NCBI RefSeq assembly: GCF_023284065.1
Contig: NZ_JAKIKP010000005.1
Span: 62,001 to 126,000 of the forward strand
Source: Shewanella gaetbuli
GTDB taxonomy: Bacteria; Pseudomonadota; Gammaproteobacteria; Enterobacterales; Shewanellaceae
DNA length: 64,000 nucleotides
Direction: 5' to 3'
The position numbers and the translations under genes are program-made. Position 1 is the stretch's first letter, and each line of letters begins with the position of its first letter. The notes under the pieces are model-generated. The model saw only the letters and a program-made list of their open reading frames with translations. It ran no database searches and was not told where the DNA came from. Positions 46,424 to 56,485 of this stretch are shown here, piece after piece.

Positions 46424-46450
46424 AAAAAAAAGCCGGATGATGAGTCCGGC
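46424..46450 (-). terminator. Terminator of the GNAT gene
   Basis: GCCGGA with TCCGGC and TGATGAG loop, followed by eight T on the minus strand. Confidence 0.85.
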
Positions 46451-46627
46451 CACAGAGTGTGTGAGCAATGTTGTGCTTGCGAACTCAGCGGGATTAAAAA
46501 GGTGATGAAGCTTTTTAGTAAACTGAGCTTTGGAACGCAAATAAATAATAATCATTCTCATTTGTGTTTGCAAGCTTTACAACAATAATTTTTGTGCCTT
46601 TACACTCTTTACTGATTTTATACTGGA

Positions 46628-47104
46628 TTACAGGGCTGCAGCACCACTAAGCTGCTTTTGTAAATGCAGCTTGTTGTTACTGGTATCGTGATGATCACTT
46701 TCTAAACCGGTAATATGATATTGGCGACTCACTAACATATTTAGCATGGCATTAAAGTGATTACGGGTTTTAACTGAAAGCCGCTTATAGCCTTGCTCTG
46801 CTGCCCACTTTTCTTGATATTCAAGCATGGTTTTGGCTAAGCCTAATTGACGGAAATCAGGTAACACGCCGCCTAACCAGCTATAAAACTCATCATTTTG
46901 TTTCGCATAACCTAGCTTAAATCCCGCTACTTCACCTTCAACATAAGCCACTAAAATCAAACACGGGTTAGCCGCTAATCTTTCAGCAATATCTAGCTGG
47001 GTTTGAGGTTTATCCAACTCAGGAACTTGCGCCGATAATTGAGCAATTAATTGGCAAGCATCTGCAGTAGCTTGGGTAAACTCACGAATTTCTATTGTGT
47101 ACAT
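46628..47104 (-). CDS. GNAT family N-acetyltransferase
   Basis: 158 residues. The acetyl-CoA motif is present as DFRQLGLAKTML (Q/RxxGxG/A pattern) and the beta-bulge strand before it (FYSWLGGVLP). The acceptor is unknown. Starts MYTIEIREF with GGAGT upstream. Confidence 0.85.
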   Translation of the reverse strand: MYTIEIREFTQATADACQLIAQLSAQVPELDKPQTQLDIAERLAANPCLILVAYVEGEVAGFKLGYAKQNDEFYSWLGGVLPDFRQLGLAKTMLEYQEKWAAEQGYKRLSVKTRNHFNAMLNMLVSRQYHITGLESDHHDTSNNKLHLQKQLSGAAAL

Positions 47105-47281
47105 CTAGGACTCCAACAACCATTGAATCGGTTTTTAATGGTCACATTATAACAGGTCTGGCCAGTTGGGAAAATGACATTTATGAGCCATTGGGCGTAC
47201 ATTAAGATAGCTTAGCTATCAATTGCTTAGCCATTAATAAACTTTAGTTGGCGTACAGCTGTATTGATTTTTTCTGGTGTT

Positions 47282-47337
47282 AAGCCTGAACCTAGAATGC
47301 ATTATAAAGGGTGGTATAACACACTAGGCTCAGGCTT
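47282..47337 (-). terminator. Long-loop hairpin after yhhQ
   Basis: AAGCCTGA.CCTAG pairs with CTAGG.TCAGGCTT across a 28-base loop, 8 bases past the yhhQ stop. It may end the transcript; there is no long T run. Confidence 0.4.
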
Positions 47338-47344
47338 TATAAGA

Positions 47345-48007
47345 TTAGGCGTGAGTTGTTGAGCGAGCTGATGTACTAAGGAGTTTATCTTGAAGCACTT
47401 TTAGCAATACACCGTACACAGGTAAGAAAAGCCCTAAGCTGACCATCAATTTAAAACCATAGTCAATGGTGGCTATTTCAGGCCAGTGCTTGGCCATAAA
47501 TGGGTCGCTAGAGGCATAAAAGGCAATACTGAAAAACACAAGGGTATCGACTAAATTACCCACTACGGTTGATGATGCTGGGGCTAGCCACCACACTCTT
47601 GCTTGCCTTAGCTTAGCAAATACGGTGATATCCATGAGTTGGCCAACCAAGTAAGCCACAAAGCTGGCAAAAGCAATTCGGAATACAAAGCTGTTAAATT
47701 CAACTAATGAACCAAGCTGTTGAAATTGACCTTGATGAAATAGTACACCAATAACATAAGACACCACCAAAGCGGGCAGCATGGCTTTAAATATGATCTG
47801 TCTTGCGGCTTGTTGACCAAAAATTCTCACGGTCAGATCAGTGGCTAAATACACAAACGGAAAGCTAAATGCTCCCCAAGTAGTATGGTATCCAAATAGT
47901 TGGAAAGGTAATTGAACCAGATAATTGCTGGCGCAAATAATAATCAGATGAAAGCTTGCTAAAAACAGCAAGGCACGGCGTGTTTGCGCCTGAGTTAACA
48001 TTAACAT
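47345..48007 (-). CDS. yhhQ: Queuosine precursor transporter YhhQ
   Basis: 220 residues with about six membrane helices, VUT family. It brings queuosine precursors (preQ0/preQ1) into the cell. Motifs: VYLATDLTVRIFGQQAAR and the later STVVGNLVDTLVFF. The ATG at 48007 lies 6 bases after AAGG, and that AAGG is part of a predicted preQ1 riboswitch, so translation may be switched off by preQ1. Confidence 0.93.
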   Translation of the reverse strand: MLMLTQAQTRRALLFLASFHLIIICASNYLVQLPFQLFGYHTTWGAFSFPFVYLATDLTVRIFGQQAARQIIFKAMLPALVVSYVIGVLFHQGQFQQLGSLVEFNSFVFRIAFASFVAYLVGQLMDITVFAKLRQARVWWLAPASSTVVGNLVDTLVFFSIAFYASSDPFMAKHWPEIATIDYGFKLMVSLGLFLPVYGVLLKVLQDKLLSTSARSTTHA

Positions 48008-48013
48008 TGTTGA

Positions 48014-48049
48014 CCTTTTTATTGGGTTAGACGGGGTGAGGGAACCCGC
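48014..48049 (-). promoter_or_regulatory. Probable preQ1-I riboswitch controlling yhhQ
   Basis: 36 bases ending at the ribosome site. On the minus strand: CGGG-TTCCCTCA-CCCCG hairpin (loop starts TTC), then an A-rich tail AATAAAAAGG. The tail's AGG can pair with CCT of the loop to give the H-type pseudoknot of preQ1-I, and the same AGG is the Shine-Dalgarno of yhhQ. YhhQ (COG1738) genes are known preQ1 riboswitch targets. No covariation test was done. Confidence 0.65.
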
Positions 48050-48094
48050 AAAATTTTTGGCTTTTTATTAAAGCACGTACAGAGGTTTTTTATC

Positions 48095-48100
48095 ATTATA
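48095..48100 (-). promoter_or_regulatory. -10 box of yhhQ
   Basis: TATAAT about 46 bases upstream of the riboswitch. The -35 is weak. Confidence 0.5.
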
Positions 48101-48168
48101 GCTTAGTGAATCGACCATCATTGTGTGGCGATATCAATAAGGGGGCAGGATAATACCACCGCCAAAAC

Positions 48169-48197
48169 AAAAAGCCCAGCATCAGCTGGGCTTTTTT
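48169..48197 (-). terminator. Terminator of the RND efflux operon
   Basis: Stem AAAGCCCAGC/GCTGGGCTTT with loop ATCA, T run on both strands, so usable in both directions. It lies 20 bases past the efflux pump stop. Confidence 0.85.
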
Positions 48198-48216
48198 AGT
48201 GCAAGTTTACATTGCT

Positions 48217-51200
48217 TTATGCGTCAGTTTTACCTGAGTCAGTCTGCGCTTCAACTTGTTTATTGCCACCACCTTTACGCTCTCTTTTGTTGAAGAGTTT
48301 TTCAACAACAACGAAGAACAGTGGAATCAAGAAGATACCAATAAACGTTGAGCTCATCATGCCACCAAGTACACCAGTACCTAGCGCATTTTTACTACCT
48401 GAACCTACACCTGTACTAATGGCAAGTGGTACAACACCTAAACCGAATGCTAACGAGGTCATTAGAATTGGACGTAAACGTACACGCACTGCATGTAAGG
48501 TTGCTTCAACCAGTCCAGCGCCTTTCTCGTAGAACTCTTTAGCAAATTCTACAATCAAGATAGCATTCTTGGTTGCTAGCCCCACGGTGGTTAATAGACC
48601 TACTTGGAAGAATACGTCATTAGGTAATCCACGTGCGTTCATTGCAATCAAGGCACCAATTACCCCAAGCGGAACCACTAGAATAACCGCAAAAGGTACT
48701 GACCAACTTTCATATAAGGCCGCAAGTACTAAGAATACAACCAAAATAGACAGTGCATACAAGGCAGGTGCTTGGTTACCAGATAGACGCTCTTCATATG
48801 ACAGACCGTTCCATTCTAAACCAAACCCTGGTGGTAGCTGCTCTACCATGGCTTCAAGATCAGCCATTGCTGCACCAGTACTGTATCCAGGCATGGTTGC
48901 ACCTTGAATGTTCACTGCAGGTAAGCCGTTAAAACGCTGCAATTGCGGTGAACCATAGGTCCATGAACCTGTTGCAAATGCAGAGAATGGTACCATTTCA
49001 CCTTCAGAGTTACGCACATACCACGTGTCTAAATCGCTAGGTTGCATACGATATTTAGCTTCACCTTGAACGTATACTTTTTTCACACGTCCGCGGTCGA
49101 TAAAGTCATTCACATAAGAACCACCCCAAGCTGTTGCTAGTACGCTATTGACGTTATTAATATCAATACCTAATGCACTAATTTTGGCATGATCAATATG
49201 AATCTCGTACATAGGAGCATCTTCCTGACCGTTTGGACGAACGCCCACTAGGTTAGGGTTTTGTGCCGCCATCCCCAATAACTGGTTACGCGCTTGAATC
49301 AAGGCTTCATGGCCTTGACCGCTTCTATCTTGTAGATATAAGTCAAAACCGTTGGCCGTGCCTAGCTCAATAACCGCTGGAGGTACAAAGGCAAACACCA
49401 TGGCTTCTTTGATTTGCGAGAAACGCGCCATTGCACGAGCTGAGATAGAGTTAACGTCTTGTCCCGCTTCAGTACGCTCAGCCCAATCATGTAGACCAAT
49501 AAACGACATCCCCATGTTTTGACCCATACCTGCAAAGCTGAATCCCGCTACGCTAAATACAGATTTAACACTGTTGCCTTCTTCCTCAAGGTAGTAATCA
49601 TTGATGTCTTTTAAGACATTAATGGTACTTTCTTGAGTCGAGTTAGTCGGCAAAATAGCCTGAGTAAACATGATACCTTGGTCTTCATCAGGCAAGAATG
49701 CCGTTGGCATGCGCATGAAGATCCACGCGGTGGCAATGACTAACACCAAGTACACACCCATCATGCGTACTAAACGCTTGAGGATTTGTGCAACACTGGC
49801 TTCATAACGCGAGGTTAATTTGTCAAAACTACGGTTAAACCAACCGAAGAAACCAGTATTAATGTGTGTGTGGCCTTTTGGTAATGGCTTTAACATGGTG
49901 GCACATAATGCTGGGGTTAACACCATTGCCACGAATACAGAAAGGGCCATCGCCGTTACAATGGTAATGGAGAACTGGCGATAAATAATACCCGTTGAAC
50001 CTGACATAAATGCCATTGGGACGAATACCGCAGATAGGGTTAAACCAATACCCACAAGTGCGCCGGTAATTTGATCCATTGACTTACGGGTGGCTTCAAG
50101 TGGACTCAAGCCATCTTCAGACATCACCCTTTCAACGTTCTCGACCACAACAATAGCGTCATCCACCAGAAGACCAATGGCTAGAACCATTGCGAACATG
50201 GTTAAGGTGTTGATGGTAAAACCGGTAGCAGATAGCACCGCAAAAGTCCCTAAAAGTACCACGGGTACTGCAATAGTAGGGATCAGTGTTGCTCTGAAGT
50301 TTTGTAAGAACAGATACATGATCAGGAATACTAAAATTACCGCTTCAATTAGGGTGTGTACTACACCTTCAATTGATTTTTCAACGAACGGAGTCGTGTC
50401 ATAAGGGTAATAAATTTCCAGAGCGTTAGGGAAGTAAGCACTTAATTCGTCGAGTTTTTCACGAATGTTGTTTGCTGTATCTAGCGCGTTAGCACCGGTT
50501 GCCAGTTTGAATGCAATACCCGCAGCAGGTTTACCGTTATAGTAAGACTCTACGGCATAACTTTCTGCACCTAACTCAATTCTAGCGACATCAGCAAGAT
50601 AAACGTTAGCACCAGAAGCATCAGACTTTAAAATAATACGCTGGAATTCTTCTGGAGTTTGTAAACGACTTTGAGCGGTAACAGTCGCGTTTAGCTCTTG
50701 TCCTGGCATAGCAGGAGAGCCCCCTAACTGACCTGCAGATACCTGCGCATTTTGTTCTTTAATCGCCGCCATTACATCAATACTGGTGATGTTGTATTGA
50801 GTAAGCTTAAGTGGGTCTAACCATATGCGCATTGCGTACTGCGCACCAAATAACTGAATTTCACCCACGCCCGGTACACGGCTCATTGGGTCTTGTACGT
50901 TTGCCGCTACATAGTCAGCAATGTCATTTTTTTCCAGTGAACCGTCTTCAGATACGAACGCGGCAACCATTAAGAAGCCAGCACTCGACTTGTTAACGTT
51001 AACCCCTTGCGCCTGCACTTCTTGCGGTAACAAGGTCATTGCGGCTTGCAGTTTGTTTTGTACCTGAACCTGTGCAATATCTGGGTCAGCTTCAGTGTTA
51101 AACGTCAAGGTAATAGTGGCATTACCAAAGCTATCACTGCTTGACGAAATATATCTAAGGTGGTCAATACCAGTCATCCGTTGCTCAATAACCTGAGTCA

Positions 51201-51381
51201 CGGTATCTTCCATGGTTTTTGCTGATGCACCAGGATAAAACGCCGTTACGGTAACCGTTGGTGGCGCAATACTTGGGTACTGTGCAACAGGTAGGCCACG
51301 AATAGCCAGTATCCCTGCAAGCATGATGAGAATTGAGATCACCCAAGCAAAAATAGGGCGATCAATAAAAAAGCGTGCCAT
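48217..51381 (-). CDS. RND multidrug efflux pump, AcrB/MexB type
   Basis: 1054 residues, HAE1 family. N-terminus [14 protein letters not shown]. Proton-relay Asp pair in [13 protein letters not shown] and Lys in [15 protein letters not shown] are present, as is the Ala/Asn-rich pore domain. It sits in the inner membrane, picks up drugs in the periplasm and joins the adaptor and TolC. Gene 9 bases after the adaptor gene. A basic C-terminal tail ([16 protein letters not shown]). Confidence 0.93.
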   Translation of the reverse strand: MARFFIDRPIFAWVISILIMLAGILAIRGLPVAQYPSIAPPTVTVTAFYPGASAKTMEDTVTQVIEQRMTGIDHLRYISSSSDSFGNATITLTFNTEADPDIAQVQVQNKLQAAMTLLPQEVQAQGVNVNKSSAGFLMVAAFVSEDGSLEKNDIADYVAANVQDPMSRVPGVGEIQLFGAQYAMRIWLDPLKLTQYNITSIDVMAAIKEQNAQVSAGQLGGSPAMPGQELNATVTAQSRLQTPEEFQRIILKSDASGANVYLADVARIELGAESYAVESYYNGKPAAGIAFKLATGANALDTANNIREKLDELSAYFPNALEIYYPYDTTPFVEKSIEGVVHTLIEAVILVFLIMYLFLQNFRATLIPTIAVPVVLLGTFAVLSATGFTINTLTMFAMVLAIGLLVDDAIVVVENVERVMSEDGLSPLEATRKSMDQITGALVGIGLTLSAVFVPMAFMSGSTGIIYRQFSITIVTAMALSVFVAMVLTPALCATMLKPLPKGHTHINTGFFGWFNRSFDKLTSRYEASVAQILKRLVRMMGVYLVLVIATAWIFMRMPTAFLPDEDQGIMFTQAILPTNSTQESTINVLKDINDYYLEEEGNSVKSVFSVAGFSFAGMGQNMGMSFIGLHDWAERTEAGQDVNSISARAMARFSQIKEAMVFAFVPPAVIELGTANGFDLYLQDRSGQGHEALIQARNQLLGMAAQNPNLVGVRPNGQEDAPMYEIHIDHAKISALGIDINNVNSVLATAWGGSYVNDFIDRGRVKKVYVQGEAKYRMQPSDLDTWYVRNSEGEMVPFSAFATGSWTYGSPQLQRFNGLPAVNIQGATMPGYSTGAAMADLEAMVEQLPPGFGLEWNGLSYEERLSGNQAPALYALSILVVFLVLAALYESWSVPFAVILVVPLGVIGALIAMNARGLPNDVFFQVGLLTTVGLATKNAILIVEFAKEFYEKGAGLVEATLHAVRVRLRPILMTSLAFGLGVVPLAISTGVGSGSKNALGTGVLGGMMSSTFIGIFLIPLFFVVVEKLFNKRERKGGGNKQVEAQTDSGKTDA

Positions 51382-51390
51382 AGTTATTTC

Positions 51391-52539
51391 CTATTTTTGT
51401 TTAGCGTCTGCAGATAATACTTGTGGTGAAACAGGTGCACCTGGACGTACTTTTTGTAGCCCTTCAACAATTAATTTGTCGCCAGGATTCAAGCCATCAG
51501 TAATACGCCACTGATTGTTAATCACTTCAGCAGTGGTAACGACTCGAGTTTCAACGTTGTTTTCTTCATTAACCACCATTGCAACCGCTTGGCCTTTGGT
51601 GTTACGAGTAATGGCACGTTGAGGCACTAAAATAGCATTTGGGTCAGTACCTGTGCTTAAGCGAGCACGTACATACATTCCAGGAAGTAATACACCGTCT
51701 GGGTTAGGGAATTCAGCACGTAAGGTGACAGAACCTGTTGCTTCATCAACGCTAACTTCAGCGAATTGTAGAAGACCTGTTTGTTCGTAAGTTGTACCGT
51801 CTTCTAAAATCAAGGTGACTTCAGCATTTTCACTTTGCTGTAATTTTCCGGCTTTTAACTTACTTTTTAAGCGAAGTAACTGCGCGCTTGATTGAGCAAT
51901 ATCGACGTTAATTGGGTCAAGTTGTTGAATAGTCGCTAAGGTATTGCTTTGGTTAGCGGTAACTAACGCACCTGCGGTGACAGAAGATTTACCGATACGG
52001 CCAGAAATTGGCGCTTTTACTTCAGTATATTCTAAGTTGATTTTAGCAGTGTTAATGGCAGCTTCAGCAACAGTTACTGATGCTAATGCTTCTTTATAAG
52101 CGGCTTTGGCTTCATCAAAATCTTGTACGCTGACAGCATTGGTTTTAACCAAGGTTTCATAACGCTTAGCTGTTGCTTTTGCTGATTCTAAAGCGGCATT
52201 CGCTCGTGCTAAATCTGCTTCTGCACTGACTAAAGCAGCTTTATAAGTTGCCGAGTCAATTTGATATAGCGATTGGCCTTGCTCAACTTCACTACCTTCT
52301 ACAAAACTCCGTTGAGTGACAATGCCTGAGACTTGAGGACGAACTTCCGCTTCTAAAAATGACTTGCTACGACCTGGCAACTCAACTTGAATTGATTGAG
52401 GTTGAGCTTGCACAGTGATGACACCCACTGGGGTAGGGGGCTGTTGTTGTTGCGATTGCGCGCCACCATCTTGCTTGCCACAGGCTGTTAACCATAACGA
52501 CGCAGAAATAACTGCGGCAATTTTCAATGCTTTATGCAT
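51391..52539 (-). CDS. RND efflux periplasmic adaptor lipoprotein, AcrA type
   Basis: 382 residues. Lipoprotein signal peptide with lipobox LTAC (Cys at about residue 20). Lipoyl halves (RPQVSGIVTQRSFVEG and YTEVKAPISGRIGK), the coiled coil between them, and the beta-barrel and membrane-proximal domains are all there. First gene of the pump operon; no TolC partner is encoded here. The long region before it has the regulator gene on the other strand. Confidence 0.92.
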   Translation of the reverse strand: MHKALKIAAVISASLWLTACGKQDGGAQSQQQQPPTPVGVITVQAQPQSIQVELPGRSKSFLEAEVRPQVSGIVTQRSFVEGSEVEQGQSLYQIDSATYKAALVSAEADLARANAALESAKATAKRYETLVKTNAVSVQDFDEAKAAYKEALASVTVAEAAINTAKINLEYTEVKAPISGRIGKSSVTAGALVTANQSNTLATIQQLDPINVDIAQSSAQLLRLKSKLKAGKLQQSENAEVTLILEDGTTYEQTGLLQFAEVSVDEATGSVTLRAEFPNPDGVLLPGMYVRARLSTGTDPNAILVPQRAITRNTKGQAVAMVVNEENNVETRVVTTAEVINNQWRITDGLNPGDKLIVEGLQKVRPGAPVSPQVLSADAKQK

Positions 52540-53325
52540 GAGAGCTCCTACTCCTAAATAATCTACATACTAAACTTAGGCTAGTATGTTTTTTTGTGTT
52601 TTGTTGAATTAGTACTATTTTGCAATGTTATCCATGTTGACGATAGCCTGAATTAACATCACATTCGGTTAAATTGTAAATAAATACGTAAACTCGGTTT
52701 ATTGCTATGAAGTTGTTAGCGAATATGGGTTGAGTTAACTTTTTATGATTGAATCCCGTAAACTTGTGTACTTTTCTTGTCAGAAGTTTAACTTTACCTT
52801 ATATGCATTTCTATGAGTTTTTTTTGCTAAAATCTTAATCAAAACGATAATATCTATCTATATTAAATGGTTTTTGCTGGCTTTTTTAGCTAATTATTCT
52901 TGTAATACTATGTCAAATTGACTGCTTTTAGAATGACTTTGCACCAATTGTGCGTTGGTGGAGACGAACTTAATCAAAATGGTTCTCCAAATTCAGGCGT
53001 TGTAATGGTCACCTAGTACATTTTTCATTTGTGGTAGCCTTTATAAAAAGCTCATTCCAATCATGTAATACTAGATCAAATGCTCCTTTGATCACCTAGC
53101 TTGTGTATCACTTTTATAATGAATGTGCAGGTTAGTAAAAGTGGTGTTAGGTGGCATATTACTCGAGTGCTATCAAAGATAATGCTTAAACTAATAAGCA
53201 ACATTGCACTAAAAATAATAACTAATGATTATGTATGTAACGCCAAAGTAAACTATATGGTGTAGTTTATTGTGTGGCCGTTGAAAAGTAAACTGATCAG
53301 TGTAAAATAATTTGTATCCGTATAT
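52540..53325. other. Long divergent intergenic region of the efflux operon and its regulator
   Basis: 786 bases, AT-rich. Contains hairpins CACCAA/TTGGTG at 52942-52960 and GATCAAA/TTTGATC at 53074-53093, plus two operator-like palindromes close to the TetR gene (listed apart). No ORF or known RNA is recognised. The length is unusual for a tetR-type divergent promoter. Confidence 0.5.
53249..53301. promoter_or_regulatory. Two operator-like palindromes for the TetR regulator
   Basis: TAAACTA-N7-TAGTTTA at 53249-53269 and the perfect 10-bp palindrome ACTGATCAGT at 53292-53301. Both are preceded by AAGTAAACT, which is repeated. Such sites 25-90 bases before a TetR gene are typical self-operators. 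Not tested. Confidence 0.5.
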
Positions 53326-53337
53326 GTGGTAATTATT

Positions 53338-53946
53338 ATGAATACAGTTAAAAAAAGCGTCAGCCAGCTAAAGCGAGAAGCCATTATCGAAGCAGCAAAA
53401 AAAATGTTCAAAGAACAGGGTGTTGCTTCAACTAGCATGGATAAGTTAGCTGAGGTCGCACAAGTTTCTAAACGTACTGTATACAATCACTTTGCGACTA
53501 AAGAAGCCCTAGTGATGTATTTGTTGGGTGAATTTTGGCTTGAAGCTATTTCGTTTAACCAAGGTGTGTATGACCCTGACCAAGACTTATTGATACAGCT
53601 TAGAGAAATTATCTTAACGGAAATAGGGGTAATTAATTCGGTAGAACATATCGATATGGCACGGTTGATTATTGGCCATCTATTTTATAGTTGCGAACAA
53701 ATGAGCCAAGAAATTGAAAAAATGAAGCAGCATGAAACGGCGACATTACGCTGGATTAAAGCGGCACAAGCTGACGGACGAATAACGGTGAAAGACGTGC
53801 AGCATGCTAACCAACAAATGATGCACTTGATTAAAGGGCAGGCGTTTTGGCCACAAATTATGGCTTGTGATCCATTACTTACAGAAGATGAGAAACGCCA
53901 CCTTGCACACGAAACCGCAAAAATGTTTTTAAGTCGTTACCAGTAA
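53338..53946 (+). CDS. TetR/AcrR family regulator, likely of the RND pump
   Basis: 202 residues from the ATG at 53338. N-terminal helix-turn-helix with the standard recognition helix (VSKRTVYNHFATKEALV). The C-terminal domain belongs to the TetR_C_7 or AcrR-like helical type. A GTG at 53326 would add 4 residues. Divergent from the efflux genes, so it probably represses them, as AcrR does for acrAB. Confidence 0.9.
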   Translation: MNTVKKSVSQLKREAIIEAAKKMFKEQGVASTSMDKLAEVAQVSKRTVYNHFATKEALVMYLLGEFWLEAISFNQGVYDPDQDLLIQLREIILTEIGVINSVEHIDMARLIIGHLFYSCEQMSQEIEKMKQHETATLRWIKAAQADGRITVKDVQHANQQMMHLIKGQAFWPQIMACDPLLTEDEKRHLAHETAKMFLSRYQ

Positions 53947-53975
53947 TAAAGCTGTTTAGCCGTTATTGCATGGCT

Positions 53976-54665
53976 TTATAGGCGATTATCACCCACACCT
54001 AATGAAATAATGCGGCTTATCTCTGCTAACGTTAGTCCAGACTCTTGTTGCCAATGATTAAATGCCGCTTGAGTTTGGTTTAACCCCGTTTTAGAGGTGA
54101 AGCCCGCATCAACCACTTTGTGCGCTTTTAGATAGGCTTGTACATCTTGGCTGAGTAAAAAGGTATCTTTGCCAATAGTTCGAAGAAAATACGGCCCGGT
54201 ATTGCCACCTAAGCGCGCACCTTGTTTTTTGAGTAATTGCCACAAGCCAATAATGTCGTTAACAGGCCAGTCAGCAATTAATTTGGCAAAACCGTTATGT
54301 TTGGCTGATAAGGTTTGCACCATGTAAGCATTATCGACAATGGCTTGGGTTTTCTTTTGATGACGAATCAATGTTGCATCAGTGGCGCGTTGTTGAATTT
54401 GTTCAGGTGAAAGCATAAGCACTTTGTGTGGTTCAAAGTCAAAGAAGGCTTTTTCATAAGCAGGCCATTTATGTTCGACAACCTTCCATACAAAACCACT
54501 TTGAAAAACTCGCTTTGACATCACAGAAAGCAACTCTGCATCACTATACTGAGTAATTTCTTGCGCAGATAAGGTATCTGGAAGTAAGGCTTCAACGGCT
54601 TCTAAGCCACCTTTCCGTTCACAGGCTCGAGACAAAATGTCGGCAAATTTTTCAAGCTTAGCCAC
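53976..54665 (-). CDS. Divergent DNA-3-methyladenine glycosylase I (Tag)-like protein
   Basis: 229 residues. The stretch FDFEPHKVLMLSPEQ...ATLIRHQKKTQAIVDNA lines up with E. coli Tag (RHRGKIQAIIGNA region). However, the Tag zinc ligands (N-terminal Cys and His, and the C-terminal His and Cys) and the binding-pocket Glu of LEGQ are absent; the Trp after it is kept. It has an HhH-like segment LGGNTGPYF and a downstream Asp in LSQDVQAYL, where HhH-GPD enzymes place their catalytic Asp. Substrate may differ from Tag. The start is GTG after AAGGAA. Confidence 0.75.
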   Translation of the reverse strand: MAKLEKFADILSRACERKGGLEAVEALLPDTLSAQEITQYSDAELLSVMSKRVFQSGFVWKVVEHKWPAYEKAFFDFEPHKVLMLSPEQIQQRATDATLIRHQKKTQAIVDNAYMVQTLSAKHNGFAKLIADWPVNDIIGLWQLLKKQGARLGGNTGPYFLRTIGKDTFLLSQDVQAYLKAHKVVDAGFTSKTGLNQTQAAFNHWQQESGLTLAEISRIISLGVGDNRL

Positions 54666-54757
54666 ACAAATTCCTTAATTACATTGGTTGAGGTTAGCAC
54701 CATACTTATACGGGGTAAGTTTGGGTTAGATCAAATGGTGCGTCAATATGGCATACA

Positions 54758-55288
54758 TTACATATTGCGCTCTTTTTTGAGTTGTAAAAATTGTTTCCAT
54801 TTGACGATTTCTGGCGGTAATTCAGGTGTGTCACCGTGATAACCCGCTTCTTTTACTAAGGTGGCAATGGGAACTTGCTTACCTTTACAAACAAAAACCC
54901 CGCGTACATGCACGATACAATGTAACCCTCTTGCCGTGGTAAATCGCTGCTCTATATAGAAATACTTTTCATCCCAACCGACGACTTTGGTTTCAATTTC
55001 AAATTTTTCAAAAGGTTTAATGTCTCTGATATAAGTGAATTCAGATGCATTAACAATGGGCATCCATTTCATTTTAAGAAACTTTTTCATTAATCCCATA
55101 TCGGCAATCATATAGGTTCGTGCTAAGTCCATAAACGCTGGATATCGAGAATTAGTCATGTGCATATTAATGTCACAATCTAACGGCAACACTCGATAAT
55201 CAATTTTACTGCTATCGAGAAACCCAATACCTTTACAGTGACGAATTCGCCATAAAAATAACCAAACTAACCTAAAATACAAATTCAT
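54758..55288 (-). CDS. Hotdog-fold thioesterase (THEM6/4HBT-like)
   Basis: 176 residues. A short N-terminal hydrophobic segment (about 1-16), then a 4HBT-type hotdog domain with RVLPLDCDINMHMTNSRYPAFMDLAR, which holds the D-x-N-x-H-x-x-N-x-x-Y pattern. It probably cleaves acyl-CoA. The start is fixed by AAGGAG. No operon partner. Confidence 0.8.
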   Translation of the reverse strand: MNLYFRLVWLFLWRIRHCKGIGFLDSSKIDYRVLPLDCDINMHMTNSRYPAFMDLARTYMIADMGLMKKFLKMKWMPIVNASEFTYIRDIKPFEKFEIETKVVGWDEKYFYIEQRFTTARGLHCIVHVRGVFVCKGKQVPIATLVKEAGYHGDTPELPPEIVKWKQFLQLKKERNM

Positions 55289-55480
55289 TAATGACGACTC
55301 CTTTATATTAGCGCATCAGGCTAACAAAGGTCTGACCAGCTATCAAGTAATGGATTAATATATTTATTATTACTTTTTACAAATAAAAAAGTGGCGTTAA
55401 TGGCGGCGGTTTGCCAAGGCTGTTGTTATTGATATTCATCGGCCAGCAGTTTAGTATGCACCTGCTGAAATTCAGCATTA

Positions 55481-55649
55481 ATTCTCAGGGCGGGGCGAAA
55501 TTCCCCACCGGCGGTAAACTTAATAAGTAAGCCCGCGAGCGCTCGATTTTTCGAGGTCAGCAGATCTGGTGACTTAGTGTGGTAATTAACCTATTGCCCA
55601 TTGACTAATAGTCCAGAGCCGACGGTTAAAGTCCGGATGAAAGAGAATA
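55481..55649 (+). promoter_or_regulatory. FMN riboswitch (RFN element)
   Basis: The conserved parts are in order: CTCAGGGCGGGGCGAAATTC start, CCCCACCGGCGGTAA, a variable arm, AGCCCGCGAG, and the closing CAGATCTGGTGA and GTCCGGATGAAAGAGAAT. It binds FMN and would turn down ribB. It lies about 100 bases before the ribB start. Confidence 0.96.
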
Positions 55650-55745
55650 GAAAACCATCAGTCACTTGTTACTGGTGCATTTGCTATGGCCGTTACATAA
55701 GCCACTTTCCAAAGCCCTGATTCTGGTATTTTTTAGGAGTAAACC

Positions 55746-56402
55746 ATGGATCAGTTATCATTACTTGCGCCTTTTGGCGACCCAATCGAACGTGTAGAAA
55801 AAGCCTTAACCGCCTTAAAGCAAGGCCACGGTGTTTTGTTGCTTGACGATGAAGATCGTGAGAACGAAGGCGATATTATTTATTCTGCGCAACACCTTAC
55901 CTCACAACAAATGGCATTAATGATCCGCGAATGCAGCGGAATTGTTTGCTTATGTTTAACCGATGCTCAAGCGACTAAGTTAGCATTGCCGCCAATGGTT
56001 GCCGACAACAATAGCGCTAATCAAACCGCCTTTACTGTTTCTATTGAAGCAAAAGAAGGCGTGACCACAGGCGTGTCGGCAGCAGATCGTGTGACTACCA
56101 TTAAAACCGCTATTGCGACTGACGCAAAACCTAGTGATTTAGCAAGACCGGGTCATGTGTTTCCGCTTCGTGCCCGTGCCGGTGGAGTATTATCTCGCCG
56201 TGGCCACACTGAGGGAACCGTTGATTTAATGCAAATGGCTGGTTTAGCCCCCGCAGGTGTGCTGTGTGAGTTAACCAACGAAGACGGCACAATGGCTAAA
56301 ACGCCAGAAATTATCGCCTTTGGTTTAAAGCACAATATGCCGGTGTTAACCATTGAAGATATGGTGTTGTATCGCCAACAGCATGACTTGAAGTTGGCTT
56401 AA
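55746..56402 (+). CDS. ribB: 3,4-dihydroxy-2-butanone-4-phosphate synthase
   Basis: 218 residues. It makes the four-carbon unit of riboflavin from ribulose 5-phosphate. Motifs: [11 protein letters not shown] (substrate and metal site, about residue 34), the RECSGIVCL strand and [11 protein letters not shown]. This is the single-domain RibB; the GTP cyclohydrolase II part found in fused forms is missing, as in E. coli. Under an FMN riboswitch and apart from the main rib operon. AGGAG precedes the ATG. Confidence 0.97.
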   Translation: MDQLSLLAPFGDPIERVEKALTALKQGHGVLLLDDEDRENEGDIIYSAQHLTSQQMALMIRECSGIVCLCLTDAQATKLALPPMVADNNSANQTAFTVSIEAKEGVTTGVSAADRVTTIKTAIATDAKPSDLARPGHVFPLRARAGGVLSRRGHTEGTVDLMQMAGLAPAGVLCELTNEDGTMAKTPEIIAFGLKHNMPVLTIEDMVLYRQQHDLKLA

Positions 56403-56443
56403 GTTATTCACTTATGTGAGATTAACGACGCCAAAATAACATA

Positions 56444-56473
56444 AAAAAGCCGACATGATTGTCGGCTTTTTTA
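56444..56473. terminator. Shared terminator of ribB and prlC
   Basis: 12-bp stem (AAAAAGCCGACA and complement), loop TGAT, with A and T runs on both sides. It serves both converging genes. Confidence 0.85.
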
Positions 56474-56485
56474 TTGGAGTGTGTT

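Noticed and set aside
52942..52960. Sigma-54 promoter near the CACCAA/TTGGTG hairpin
   Set aside because: The TGGTGC word resembles a -24 box, but there is no matching -12 element at the right spacing on either strand.
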